This document shows, piece by piece, positions 42,772 through 51,637 of a DNA stretch of 64,000 bases. Numbering within the stretch: the first letter of the stretch is position 1; each line of letters begins with the position of its first letter. The translations under genes and the position numbers were made by a program. This DNA comes from Methylobacterium sp. GXS13 (GTDB taxonomy: Bacteria > Pseudomonadota > Alphaproteobacteria > Rhizobiales > Beijerinckiaceae). Location: contig NZ_LKKO01000069.1 in NCBI RefSeq assembly GCF_001455965.1, positions 117,806 through 181,805 on the forward strand. The letters are read 5' to 3'. The notes under the pieces are model-generated. The model ran no database searches. It was not told the origin of the DNA and saw only the letters and a program-made list of their open reading frames with translations.

Positions 42772-44609
42772 GCGCCGATCCCGCGACGACCGCCGCCCCG
42801 GCCGCGCCGGCCGCCGCGCCTCGCTCGATCCCGCTCGGCAGCCTTGCCTATGCGGGCCTCGCCGCGGCTGCGGTTGCGCTCGCGGCCACGACGCCGTTCA
42901 GCGGCTACGTCCTCAACATCCTGATGCAGGCCGCGACCTACGCGATCGCGGTGATCGGGCTCACCGTCGTGCTCGGGCTGTGCGGCCAGATCAACCTGGC
43001 CCAGGCCGCCTTCTTCGGGATCGGCGCCTACGCGGTCGGCCTCGGCACGGTCGATCACGGCCTGAATTTCTGGCTGTGCCTGCCGATCGGGCTCGCGCTG
43101 GCGGTCGTGCTCGGCGCGATTCTCGGCGCCTCGACGCTGCGGCTCGGCGGCCACTACCTCGCCATGGTGACGATCTCGTTCCAGCAGATCCTCACCCTGG
43201 TCCTGACCAACTGGATCCCGGTCACCCACGGTCCGGACGGGGTGCCCAACATCCGCCGCCCCGCTTTGTTCGCGGACGGGCAGAGCTACCTCGCGCTGTG
43301 CGTGCTGGTTCTGGCGGTGGTCGGCTGGCTGGTCTGGCACCTGCCGCGGACCCGGCTCGGGCGCGCCATGCGGGCGGTGCGCGACAACGAGCTGGCCGCG
43401 GGCGTCAGCGGCATCGACGTCTACCGCACCAAGGTCGCGGCCTTCGCCATCGGGGCGCTGCTGGCGGGACTGGGCGGCGGGCTGTTTGCCGGCAGCTTCA
43501 CGTATATCAGCCCGGACCAGTTCTCCTTCGCCGAGTCCATCGTCTTCCTGACCATGGCGCTCTTGGGCGGCGTCGGCTCGCCGGTCGGCGCCGTGATCGG
43601 CACGGGCCTGCTGATCCTGATCCCCGAATGGCTGCGCTTCCTCAAGGAGATCCCGGGCCTGTACCTGGCGATCTACGGGCTGGCGGTGATCCTGATCGTC
43701 GTGTTCATGCCCGACGGCATCTGGGGCTTCCTGGGCGATCAGGTCCGGCGGCTGCGGCCCGCCAAGCCTGCGCCTGCGCCCGCCCCGGAGCTGACCCTGA
43801 GCCAGGAGCGCGACGCCTCGGCGACGCTGCTGACGGTGTCGGGCCTGTCAAAGCATTTCGGCGGCCTCAAGGCCGTGGACGCGATCGACTTCACCGTCAC
43901 CCGCGGCGGCATCCACGCGCTGATCGGCCCGAACGGCTCGGGCAAGACCACGACGCTCAACGTCCTGTCCGGCCTCTACACGCCGACCGGCGGCAGCATG
44001 CGCCTCCAGGACCAGGACATCACCCGGTTTCCCCCGCACCGGCGCGCGGCGGTCGGGATCGGGCGCACGTTCCAGAACATCCGCCTGTTCAGGTCGATGA
44101 GCGCCCTGGAGAACGTGGTGATCGGCGCCCTGCGCCCGAACAACCCGCTCGGCGCGCGCGACCGGCCGGCGCTGGAGGCCCGCGCGCGTTCGGCCCTGGC
44201 CTTCGTGGGGCTGGAAGCGCGGGCGCAGGAGCCGATCTCCGGCTTCTCCTACGGGCATCAGCGCCTGATCGAGATCGCCCGGGCGCTCGCCGGCAACCCG
44301 ACGCTGCTGCTCCTCGACGAGCCGGCGGCCGGGCTCAATTCCAGCGAGAAGAACGCCCTGACGGTGCTGCTGCGCCGGATGGCGGCCAAGGGCCTGACTA
44401 TCCTGATCATCGACCACGACATGACGCTGGTCAGCGACGTGGCGGGCCACGTCACCGTCCTGAATTTCGGCCGGCGCATCGCCGACGGGGTCACCGCCTC
44501 CGTGCTGCGCGAGCCCGCGGTGATCGAGGCCTATCTCGGCGAGGACGCCGCGACCGAGCCGGATGCGGGGCTCAAGACCGCGCTGAAGACCGATCTGGCC
44601 CCGGCCTGA
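42768..44609 (+). CDS. LivM-LivG fusion: ABC permease fused to ATP-binding domain
   Basis: ATG 42768 gives 613 residues. Residues about 20-325 are a LivM permease (AATYAIAVIGLTVVLGLCGQI, MRAVRDNELAAGVSGIDVYR, LLGGVGSPVGAVIGTGLLIL). A Pro/Ala linker (AKPAPAPAPELTLS) leads into a LivG ATPase, residues about 350-613. The ATPase has Walker A GPNGSGKT, FQNIRLFRSM, a signature region FSYGHQRLIEIAR and Walker B LLLLDEPAAG. One polypeptide thus supplies half of the channel and one ATPase subunit. Such fusions recur in Alphaproteobacteria. The signature lacks the usual LSGGQ, as is normal for LivG. Confidence 0.9.
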   Translation: MSADPATTAAPAAPAAAPRSIPLGSLAYAGLAAAAVALAATTPFSGYVLNILMQAATYAIAVIGLTVVLGLCGQINLAQAAFFGIGAYAVGLGTVDHGLNFWLCLPIGLALAVVLGAILGASTLRLGGHYLAMVTISFQQILTLVLTNWIPVTHGPDGVPNIRRPALFADGQSYLALCVLVLAVVGWLVWHLPRTRLGRAMRAVRDNELAAGVSGIDVYRTKVAAFAIGALLAGLGGGLFAGSFTYISPDQFSFAESIVFLTMALLGGVGSPVGAVIGTGLLILIPEWLRFLKEIPGLYLAIYGLAVILIVVFMPDGIWGFLGDQVRRLRPAKPAPAPAPELTLSQERDASATLLTVSGLSKHFGGLKAVDAIDFTVTRGGIHALIGPNGSGKTTTLNVLSGLYTPTGGSMRLQDQDITRFPPHRRAAVGIGRTFQNIRLFRSMSALENVVIGALRPNNPLGARDRPALEARARSALAFVGLEARAQEPISGFSYGHQRLIEIARALAGNPTLLLLDEPAAGLNSSEKNALTVLLRRMAAKGLTILIIDHDMTLVSDVAGHVTVLNFGRRIADGVTASVLREPAVIEAYLGEDAATEPDAGLKTALKTDLAPA

Positions 44610-44626
44610 CCCCGAGGAGCGCCCCC

Positions 44627-45358
44627 GTGTCACAACCGGTCCTCGAAATCCGCGACCTCACCGTCCGCTACGGCGAGATCGAGGCGGTGCGTGGGCTGTC
44701 GTTCTTGGTCGGCACGGGCGAGGTCGTGACCCTGCTCGGCTCCAACGGCGCGGGCAAGTCGACCACCCTCAAGGCGATCTCCGGCCTCGTGAAGCCGGCG
44801 GGCGGCAGCATCCTGCTCGACGGAGAGCCGCTTACCGGCCTGAAGCCCGAGGCGATCGTGCGCCTCGGCGTCGCCCACGTGCCCGAGGGGCGCCGGGTCT
44901 TCCCGGGGCTCACCGTGCGGGAGAACATCATGCTCGGCGCCTCGAACCGGTCCGGTGTCCCGAAGCGCGCCTTGCGCGACGAGGTCGAGGCGATGTTCGA
45001 GCTGTTCCCCGACATCCGGCGCTTCGGCGACGCGCTCGGCTGGACCCTGTCGGGCGGCCAACTCCAGATGGTGGCGCTCGCCCGCGGCCTGATGGCCAAG
45101 CCGCGGCTCCTGCTGCTCGACGAGCCCTCGCTCGGCCTCGCCCCGGTGATCGTCCAGGCGGTGTTCGCGATCATCGCGGAGGTGCGCCGCCGCGGCACGA
45201 CGGTGCTGCTGGTCGAGCAAAACGCCCGCATGGGGCTGTCGGTCGCCGACCGCGGCTACGTGCTGGAGACCGGTCGCCTCGTCCTCGAAGGCGACCCGCA
45301 GGCGCTCTGGGCCAACGACGACATCCGCGCCGCCTATCTCCGAGGCCGCGCAGCCTGA
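44627..45358 (+). CDS. livF: LivF-type ABC ATP-binding protein
   Basis: GTG 44627, with GAGGAG just upstream, gives 243 residues. Motifs are Walker A GSNGAGKS, VPEGRRVFPGLTVRENI typical of LivF, signature LSGGQLQMVALARGL, Walker B LLLLDEPSLG and a LVEQNARMGLSVADRGYVLE switch region. It is the second ATPase of the importer encoded from 40699 and follows the fusion gene by 17 bases. Energy from ATP drives uptake by the LivH/LivM channel. Confidence 0.9.
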   Translation: MSQPVLEIRDLTVRYGEIEAVRGLSFLVGTGEVVTLLGSNGAGKSTTLKAISGLVKPAGGSILLDGEPLTGLKPEAIVRLGVAHVPEGRRVFPGLTVRENIMLGASNRSGVPKRALRDEVEAMFELFPDIRRFGDALGWTLSGGQLQMVALARGLMAKPRLLLLDEPSLGLAPVIVQAVFAIIAEVRRRGTTVLLVEQNARMGLSVADRGYVLETGRLVLEGDPQALWANDDIRAAYLRGRAA

Positions 45359-45416
45359 CGCCGCCGCCGCACCCCGGAACCGCCCTGATCATGCCCGGTT
45401 GCCTCTTTTGATCCCC

Positions 45417-46178
45417 ATGGGCGCGGTGAGGCCAATCGTGCGCAACCGCAAGCCAGAATCCCGGCGCCGCCTCCTGCAGGCGCGAGGCGCCGTCGCCGCG
45501 AGCGCGGTGCTCGGGATCGGAAGCGTTGCCGGCGCGGAGACCGGCCCCAGCGCGCCCGCCGAGACGGCGACGGGCCGCCGCTCGAAATCCCTCGATACCG
45601 AGTACTTCAAGGGCATGTACGCCACGGAATCGGACCCGTGGCGCTTCGCCTCCAGCCCCTACGAGCGCGACAAGTACGCGGCAACCCTTTCGGCGTTGCC
45701 GAGGGCACACTACGCTTCGGGTCTCGAGGTGGGTTGCTCGATCGGCGTGTTCACCCACGAGCTCTGCCCCCGCTGCGACACGCTTGTGGGGCTCGACGTG
45801 GTGCCGTCCGTCCTGGACGCCGCCCGGGCGCGGTGCGCCGATTGCCCGAACGCGCGCTTCGAACTCGCCGCCGTTCCAGGCGCCTGGCCGGAGGGCCGGT
45901 TCGACCTGATCGTGATCTCCGAGGTGGCCTATTATCTCGACCGCGCCGATCTCGCCCGCCTGGTCGCACGGGTCAGGGGCGCGGTGCTCCCGGAGGCGGA
46001 CATCGTGCTGGTCCACTGGCTCGGCGTCACCCACTACCCCCTGTCCGGCGACGAGGCGGCCGAAGGCTTCATCGCGGGCGCGCAGGACTTCGCGCGGGTC
46101 CTCAAGCAATCGCGCACTGACAAGTATCGGCTCGACGTGTTGCGGTCGATCAAGACCGATGTGAAACCCGTTCCCTGA
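45417..46178 (+). CDS. NodS-like SAM-dependent methyltransferase with basic, signal-like N-terminus
   Basis: ATG 45417 gives 253 residues. From about residue 60 the sequence matches NodS-type methyltransferases: LDTEYFKGMYATESDPWRF, then the SAM-binding LEVGCSIGVFTHEL, GLDVVPSVLDAARAR and FDLIVISEVAYYL. The first 45 residues are odd: KPESRRRLLQARGAVAASAV then LGIGSVAGAE looks like a Tat-style signal. A cytoplasmic start further in, or a genuine exported form, are both possible. Such enzymes N-methylate amino sugars or other amines. It stands alone after the Liv genes. Confidence 0.75.
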   Translation: MGAVRPIVRNRKPESRRRLLQARGAVAASAVLGIGSVAGAETGPSAPAETATGRRSKSLDTEYFKGMYATESDPWRFASSPYERDKYAATLSALPRAHYASGLEVGCSIGVFTHELCPRCDTLVGLDVVPSVLDAARARCADCPNARFELAAVPGAWPEGRFDLIVISEVAYYLDRADLARLVARVRGAVLPEADIVLVHWLGVTHYPLSGDEAAEGFIAGAQDFARVLKQSRTDKYRLDVLRSIKTDVKPVP

Positions 46179-46245
46179 CACGAGCGATGGTGGCAGTGTT
46201 ATGGTAACCGGCTACGCGATTCGGACCCGACGATGAGGCTCACGA

Positions 46246-47589
46246 TCACCGCGGTGGTGCCATGCGGACCTTCCTCCGCCCGCGCGCCGTCACGAGGCGG
46301 TACAGAACGAGACCGACCAGCATCAATAGCAGGCTCGCGAGGGACTGGAGCGGCCGGACGGTGACGAGGTGTACGAGCATGAACAGCGTGACCGCGAGGA
46401 AGATCAGAGGTGTGATCGGGTAGCCCCAGGTCCGGAACGGCCGCGGCTGGTCGGGGCGCGTGATCCGAAGCTTGATCAGCCCGATCACAGTCAGGAACGA
46501 GCACAGGATCAGGCCGAACTGGATGAAGTCGAGCACCGCCTCGAAGCTTTGCGTAAACAGCAAGACAGTCGCGACCCCGGCCTGGAGCAGCAGCGCGGCG
46601 ACCGGCACGCCGCGCCGTGAGCGCCCGGCGAACAGGCGCAGCGCCGGCACATCCTCCCCCATCGCCACGGTCACCCGCGGGCCGATCCACATCATGGCGC
46701 TGATGGTCGGAAGCAGGCCGGCGCAGATCAGCCCGCCGACGATGCGGCCGCCTGCCTCGCCGAAGATGTGACGTCCGGCAATCACCGCGACCTCGATCTG
46801 GCCGGCGAGTTCGGCGAGAGGCGTCGTGACGAGGAACACTGCGTTCAACGCGATGGAGAGCACGACGACGATGCTGGTCCCGACGAGAAGCGCTCGCGGC
46901 AGGCTGCGCGGCGGGTCGGCGAGTTCACCGACGATGTAGGTCGCGGCGTTCCAGCCCGAATACGCGTACATCACGAAGACCAGGTTGATCGCGAAGCTGG
47001 CGCTGACGATCTGCGCCGGATCGAATGTGCCTGGGGCAAAACTGATCGCGGGGTCGCCGCCCCCGGCGAAGCCGACGCCGATGAAAGCTGCGATCAATGC
47101 AAGCTTCAGCAGCGTGAACCCGATCTGGAAAACGCTGCTGTGGCGCGTCCCCCGCAGGTGGACGAACGTCACGATCCAGATCGCCGCAAAGCCGAGCAGC
47201 AGCGGGGGCGCCCCGGGCAGGACCGCTTTACCGTACTGGCCGAGGGCCATGGCCGCGAGCGCCACCGGCGCGGCGAAACCCACGGTGGCCGAGAGCCACC
47301 CCGCGATGAATCCAATCGCCGGACTGTAGATCCGTGTGAGGAGATTGTACTCGCCGCTGGAACGGGGAAACATCGTGGCAAGCTCGGCGTAGCAGAGCGC
47401 GCCGCACAGCGCGACAACACCGCCGACGAGCCACAGCAGCAGCACCGTGAAGCCGGACGGAATGTCAGTCACTTGAAAACCGAGACTCGTGAAGACGCCG
47501 ATGCCGATCATGTCGGCGACGACGATGGCCGTCGCCGCGAGGGGCGAGACCGCGGGTGCTGGTTCAGCAGTGGGGGATGCGCCGGTCAT
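46246..47589 (-). CDS. APC-family amino acid permease
   Basis: ATG 47589 gives 447 residues with about twelve membrane helices. APC features are AATAIVVADMIGIGVFTSLG in helix 1, YAELATMFPRSSGEYNLL, YSGWNAATYIVGELADPPRS and MMWIGPRVTVAMGEDV. It imports amino acids or polyamines by cation coupling or exchange. The long upstream open extension of this frame runs through the IS remnants and is not part of the gene. It marks the end of the GC-rich backbone before the accessory region. Confidence 0.88.
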   Translation of the reverse strand: MTGASPTAEPAPAVSPLAATAIVVADMIGIGVFTSLGFQVTDIPSGFTVLLLWLVGGVVALCGALCYAELATMFPRSSGEYNLLTRIYSPAIGFIAGWLSATVGFAAPVALAAMALGQYGKAVLPGAPPLLLGFAAIWIVTFVHLRGTRHSSVFQIGFTLLKLALIAAFIGVGFAGGGDPAISFAPGTFDPAQIVSASFAINLVFVMYAYSGWNAATYIVGELADPPRSLPRALLVGTSIVVVLSIALNAVFLVTTPLAELAGQIEVAVIAGRHIFGEAGGRIVGGLICAGLLPTISAMMWIGPRVTVAMGEDVPALRLFAGRSRRGVPVAALLLQAGVATVLLFTQSFEAVLDFIQFGLILCSFLTVIGLIKLRITRPDQPRPFRTWGYPITPLIFLAVTLFMLVHLVTVRPLQSLASLLLMLVGLVLYRLVTARGRRKVRMAPPR

Positions 47590-47947
47590 GACTCCTGTTC
47601 GCCATGGCCTGACACTGAAACGCGCGGGTCGACAGGAGCTGATGCAGCATTGCTCGCCTCCTGTTGGATCGCAGCAATCATGAGGCACGACTAGGTGACG
47701 GCGCGGCGTCCGTTTGCCGCGCACGGGCGGAGCGTTACGCCTGCAAGGCCGTAACTCATCCTCGTGCTGGCAGTCTGCGGCGGCGTGCCCGGCAGTGACC
47801 TGACCGGTTGGCTTTGGACCGGGCTGATTGAGAGGATCAGCCTGGACCAGCGGAGTTGGCAATGAAGCGAGGACAGAGGCCGAGCGCGGAGCAGGTCGTG
47901 CCGATGATGCCCCAGATCTGATCCTCCCCCCCTTCATGGACAGGGGT
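47590..47947. other. Junction region with IS3-family debris, no intact gene
   Basis: About 360 bases between the APC permease and the IS3 transposase remnant. The first 270 bases show nothing recognisable. From 47862 a short orfA-like start appears, and TGATCCTCCCCC from 47919 looks like an IS terminal sequence facing the transposase remnant. Confidence 0.5.
47862..47921 (+). pseudogene. Remnant of an IS3-family orfA start (19 codons)
   Basis: The frame from ATG 47862 reads MKRGQRPSAEQVVPMMPQI then stops. The first 13 residues match the common start of IS3-family OrfA (MKRxxxPSAEQVV); the rest has diverged or been replaced at the IS end at 47919. It is on the opposite strand to the transposase remnant, so it derives from a different copy or a rearrangement. 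Confidence 0.4.
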
Positions 47948-48458
47948 TTAGCACGCGTTCCGTTCGGCTTGCTCGGGCGTGATGTAGCTGAATGCCGAGT
48001 GGATGCGCTGCCGATTGTCGTAGCCTTCGATGTCGGCGAACAAGTCACGTCGGGCCTCGTCCCAGGTCGCCCATCGTCGCTGGTGGACGCGTTCGACCTT
48101 GAGGGTGTGGAAGAAGCTGTCCGTCGGGGCGTTATCGTGTCCCCCAGCCGGTCGAACTCATGGAGGCGATCGCCTTCATGCCGACGAACTGCGCTCTGTA
48201 GGCCTCGGCAGCGTATTGGCTGCCGCGATCCGAATGGCAGATGAAGCCAGCCCCCGGTCGTTGCTGTTGGTTGGTCATCATCAGAGCCGCCGACGTAAGG
48301 TCGGTCCGCATGTGTGCGCGCATCGACCAGCCGACGATCTTGCGGGTGGCGAGATCGAGGACGGCGGCCAGGTAGAGCCAACCCTCTCCGGTGGGCAGGG
48401 AGATGATATCTGCCAGCCAGACTGGGTTGGGCAACACCGCCGAGAACTGTTGCTTCCG
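47948..48458 (-). pseudogene. IS3-family transposase (OrfB/rve integrase core), truncated and frameshifted
   Basis: Read on the minus strand from about 48458 the frame gives PNPVWLADIISLPTGEGWLY, then LDLATRKIVGWSM and GFICHSDRGSQYAAEAYRAQ (an Asp of the DDE triad). Near 48140 the frame breaks: the next expected block, HDNAPTDSFFHTLKVERVHQ, is present in another frame and runs through RIHSAFSYITPEQAERNA to a stop at 47948. The N-terminal half is missing. The truncated end abuts the integrase remnant directly. It cannot be functional. Confidence 0.8.
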
Positions 48459-48465
48459 AACACGG

Positions 48466-48751
48466 CGGCCGGAATCAAGGATCTGCGCAAGAAGAAGGGC
48501 GAGCCCGACGCGAATCGTCCCTGAACGGACGCGGAGCGCGAAGCCGTCCTGGCCGCCGCGCCGCCGCACATCCTCACGACGGTTGTGCTGATGATGTTCG
48601 CGGGGCTTGGGCCGAAGGAAGCCCTCACCCTCCCGGGGGAGGCGTTCCGAGATGGCGAGCTATCGACCAGCCGGGCCAAGACGGGCGAACGGGTGTTCTG
48701 GTCCGTCCCCTTGCCGCTCACGATGATCCTGGCCGTCGCCCCGGAGCACAG
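48466..48751 (+). pseudogene. Tyrosine integrase pseudogene, 5' fragment (part 1 of 2)
   Basis: This fragment matches the middle of the intact integrase at 57525-58595. It reads AAGIKDLRKKKGEPDANRP, then a TGA stop where the intact copy has TGG (Trp), then TDAEREAVLAAAPPH and MMFAGLGPKEALTLPGEAF. It ends at EH in the IS66 target duplication, and the reading frame resumes at 51222. The N-terminal third is replaced by the IS3 remnant. Confidence 0.88.
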
Positions 48752-48763
48752 TAAGCGCTGTCC

Positions 48764-50284
48764 TCAGGCCACGGCTTTGAGGGCTGGCGTTGGCTGGTAA
48801 GCCCATGGCAGCAGATCATCGAGGTGCCGCTGCGGATGGCCCTCGACGATGCGGGTGATGACGTCGGCCAGGTAAGCCTGCGGCTCGACGCCGACGAGCT
48901 TGCAGGTCTCGACCAGCGAGGCGATCACCGCCCAGTGCTCGCCTCCGCCGTCCGAACCAGCAAACAGGGCATTCTTCCGGTTCAAAGCCAGAGGCCGGAT
49001 CGCGCGCTCGACGGTGTTGGAGTCGATCTCCACGCGCCCATCATCAAGGAACAGGCTCAGCCCCGCCCAGCGGCTCAAGGCGTAGCGGATCGCCTCCGCG
49101 AGGTTGCTCTTGCGGCTCAGGAGGTCGAGCTTCTCCCGCAGCCACGGCTCCAGCGCTTCGACCACCGGCCGGCTTCGCTCCTGACGGGCCGCCCGTCGCT
49201 CCTCGGCCGGACGCCCGCGGATCTCGGCCTCGATCCGGTAGAGCGCGGCGATGCGCGACAGCGCCTCTGTGGCGATCGGCGAGGCCGCGGTAAGGTCATA
49301 GAATTGCCGACGCACATGGCTCCAGCAGTGGGCCAGCCGCACTGCGCCGCCCTTGGCCAGCGTCTCGTAGGCCGCGTAGCCGTCGACCTGCAGCACGCCT
49401 GCAAACCCGGAGAGATGCGCGATCGGTCGTCCAGCCGTGCGGTCGGGCGCGTACACGTAGGCGACGCCGGGTGGGTCCGTCCCACCCCAGGGCCGGTCGT
49501 CGCGCGCATACGCCCAAAGCTGGCCGGTCTTGGTGCGGCCGCGGCCCGGATCGAGTACCGGTGCCGTGGTCTCGTCGGCAAACAGCTTGCCCGAGCGCTT
49601 GAGCGTCTCCAGCAGCCCGTGCACGGGCCGGAGGAGGAAGGCGGCGCGCCCGACCCAGTCGGCCAGCGTCGAGCGGTCGAGGCTGACGCCCTGGCGGGCG
49701 AAGATCTGCGCCTGCCGGTAGAGCGGCAGGTGGTCGGCGTATTTGGAGACGAGCACCTGCGCGACGAGAGCGTCGGTCGGCAGGCCACCCTCGATCAGCC
49801 GCGCCGGCGCGGGTGCCTGCACGACCGCGTCCCCGCAGGCGCGGCAAGCGTAGCGCGGGCGGCGGATCACCAGCACCCGGAACTGCACCGGCACCACGTC
49901 GAGGCGCTCGGATACATCCTCGCCGATCCGATGCAGGTCACCCGAGCAGCACGGGTAGATGAGGCTGTCGACATCGACCACGTGCTCGACTCGCGGCAAA
50001 TGGGCGGGCAGCGCCCCACGGTTCGTGCGCCGCTTGGCCCTCCGCGCCTCCTGCTTGGCCGGCTCATTCTCCTCGTCGGCAAAGCCCGCGGCCTCGACCT
50101 GCTCAGCCTCCTCCAGCCCGAGCAGAAGCTGATCCTCAGGCAGGCTCTCGGCGCGGCGGCCGAAGCGGTGGCGCTGCATGGCCAGGATGATCTGGCGCAG
50201 CCGCTCATTCTCGGCGCGCTCCTCGGCGAGCAGCGCCTTGAGCGTCTCGGGATCGTCGAACGAGGGCGAAGCAGGCGCGGCCAC
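48764..50284 (-). CDS. tnpC: IS66-family transposase TnpC
   Basis: A 506-residue transposase beginning with a helical leader (LLAEERAENERLRQIILAMQ) and an RHRFGRRAESL motif. A zinc-binding region (YACRACGDAVVQAPAP) and the catalytic core (LFADETTAPVLDPG, GVLQVDGYAAYETLA, LAHCWSHVRRQFYDL) follow. The C-terminus carries DSNTVERAIRPLALNRKNAL and WAVIASLVETCKL. Length and motifs are intact, so it is probably active. The stop is only 12 bases inside the element edge. Confidence 0.95.
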   Translation of the reverse strand: MAAPASPSFDDPETLKALLAEERAENERLRQIILAMQRHRFGRRAESLPEDQLLLGLEEAEQVEAAGFADEENEPAKQEARRAKRRTNRGALPAHLPRVEHVVDVDSLIYPCCSGDLHRIGEDVSERLDVVPVQFRVLVIRRPRYACRACGDAVVQAPAPARLIEGGLPTDALVAQVLVSKYADHLPLYRQAQIFARQGVSLDRSTLADWVGRAAFLLRPVHGLLETLKRSGKLFADETTAPVLDPGRGRTKTGQLWAYARDDRPWGGTDPPGVAYVYAPDRTAGRPIAHLSGFAGVLQVDGYAAYETLAKGGAVRLAHCWSHVRRQFYDLTAASPIATEALSRIAALYRIEAEIRGRPAEERRAARQERSRPVVEALEPWLREKLDLLSRKSNLAEAIRYALSRWAGLSLFLDDGRVEIDSNTVERAIRPLALNRKNALFAGSDGGGEHWAVIASLVETCKLVGVEPQAYLADVITRIVEGHPQRHLDDLLPWAYQPTPALKAVA

Positions 50285-50352
50285 GAAGCAGATTAGATCA
50301 GATCCGCCAGTGACTTACCACCGCGATGAAGCCCGCTGGCCAGCCTTTTTGC

Positions 50353-50709
50353 TCAGCCGGCAACCGCCGGCACGCCCACGGCACGTGCCGCATGGACGCG
50401 CTTCCAGTCCAAACCTTCGACGAGCGCCGCGAGCTGCGCCGCACTCAGCCGGACCACGCCGTCCTCGATCTTCGGCCAGCAGAACTGACCAGCCTCCAGA
50501 CGCTTGGTCGCGAGGACCAGCCCGCTTCCATCCCAGACCAGGAGCTTCACCCGATCAGCGCGCTTCGAGCGGAACACGTAGACCGTGCCGGAGAACGGAT
50601 CCGCGCCCATCGCGTCCCGGACCAGAGCGGCCAGCCCGTCCATGCCCTTGCGGAAGTCCACCGGCCGGGTGGCCAGCATCACGCGCACCGCGCCGGAGGG
50701 TCCGATCAT
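50353..50709 (-). CDS. tnpB: IS66-family accessory protein TnpB
   Basis: A 118-residue IS66 Orf2 protein: VRVMLATRPVDFRKGMDGLA, DPFSGTVYVFRSKRADRVKL and EAGQFCWPKIEDGVVRLS are the family signature. Its ATG overlaps the tnpA stop (ATGA). It is needed with TnpA and TnpC for transposition in IS66 elements. Confidence 0.93.
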   Translation of the reverse strand: MIGPSGAVRVMLATRPVDFRKGMDGLAALVRDAMGADPFSGTVYVFRSKRADRVKLLVWDGSGLVLATKRLEAGQFCWPKIEDGVVRLSAAQLAALVEGLDWKRVHAARAVGVPAVAG

Positions 50710-51137
50710 GGGCAAGCCTTCAGCGCCCGGATCACCGCGGCAATTTGAGCCGTGCTCGCGTCCTGAGCGATGCGGACCGTGGCGCCTGCGATCTCGACTT
50801 CGATGCTGTGGCAGCCGCATCGCTCCCCCACCCCGGGGCTCATCTCGGCAGAGGTCGGCTCCTGTAGTCCCACACTCATCACGGCCGGCACGAACTGCAG
50901 TAGGCGCTCGCCGTCGTGTCTCCCAACCTGACGCACCAGGCGTCGCCACGTGAACAGCTGCGAGGCGCTCAATCCATGTCGGCGCGCCACCGCACTGATC
51001 GAGGTGCCCGGCCCATCGCTCTCGGCGACGATGGCCGCCTTCTCCTCATCAGACCACGTGCGCCGCCGGCCGGCCCCGGTGAACAGCTCCAGGCGCCGGA
51101 TCGGCTCCGACATAGCCATACGCCCTGACATCGACAT
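50706..51137 (-). CDS. tnpA: IS66-family accessory protein TnpA
   Basis: The start is placed at ATG 51137 (143 residues); ATG 51113 is an alternative. A helix-turn-helix of the transposase_8 type is visible: RRTWSDEEKAAIVAESDGPG, then SISAVARRHGLSASQLFTWR. The C-terminal half includes IEVEIAGATVRI. It is the first gene of the element and overlaps tnpB by 4 bases. A fully intact set of three genes suggests recent insertion. Confidence 0.9.
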   Translation of the reverse strand: MSMSGRMAMSEPIRRLELFTGAGRRRTWSDEEKAAIVAESDGPGTSISAVARRHGLSASQLFTWRRLVRQVGRHDGERLLQFVPAVMSVGLQEPTSAEMSPGVGERCGCHSIEVEIAGATVRIAQDASTAQIAAVIRALKACP

Positions 51138-51221
51138 GTGACGGAGCTCCCATTCCGCTCCGTATGTCGCCTTCACACCGTCTGCCGGAAGGTGCCGCCC
51201 AGACAGCGCTTACGGAGCACA

Positions 51222-51637
51222 ACGCATCGACGCTGTGCGCGAACTCCGAGGCGAAGCCCTGGACGCTCAGCGGATTCCGCGCGTCTTGGTGGCCAATCCG
51301 GTTGCGGCTGGAGGAGGCGGGTAAGGTGCAGCCCGCGCTCACGCTGTACGGGCTCCGCCACACGCCGGCGGTGGTTCTGCGCAAGATCGGCTACGACGAG
51401 CGGGCGACCTCGGACGCGCTCGGACAGCGCACGATCGAGATGGCGAGGCACGACACGAAGGGGGCAGATCTGGCGCCGAAGCTGCGGGCTCTGCTGGCGA
51501 CGCTGGACGCCGAATTTGCCCGCCGGAGCGAGAGCCAGCGTCACACCGACGCCGGGAAAGTGTCAATCCGGGAAGTCGGCCACCCGACTGATGCCAATGG
51601 AAACAAAGAGTTGGATGGTAGCGCGGGAGGGATTTGA
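51222..51637 (+). pseudogene. Tyrosine integrase pseudogene, 3' fragment (part 2 of 2)
   Basis: This continues the fragment that ends at 48751: NASTLCANSEAKPWTLSGFR, then LEEAGKVQPALTLYGLRHT and LGQRTIEMARHDTKGADL. The intact copy has ARHYADGAD at the last site, so the catalytic Tyr is Asp here, a second lethal change besides the nonsense codon. The stop codon (51635-51637) lies inside the tRNA-derived attachment repeat. Confidence 0.88.

Larger units (their letters stand above)
48752..51213 (-). mobile_element. Complete IS66-family insertion sequence, 2462 bp
   Basis: The ends are perfect 12-bp inverted repeats, GTAAGCGCTGTC at 48752-48763 and GACAGCGCTTAC at 51202-51213. They are flanked by an 8-bp direct duplication GGAGCACA (48744-48751 and 51214-51221), the size expected for IS66. 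It carries tnpA, tnpB and tnpC in order on the minus strand. It interrupts the integrase pseudogene; removing the element and one duplication restores the integrase reading frame. Confidence 0.95.

Noticed and set aside
47904..47913. Third attachment-site copy (ATGATGCCCC also occurs at 51655-51664)
   Set aside because: Only 10 bases match and the tRNA-derived core is absent, so chance or IS debris is more likely.
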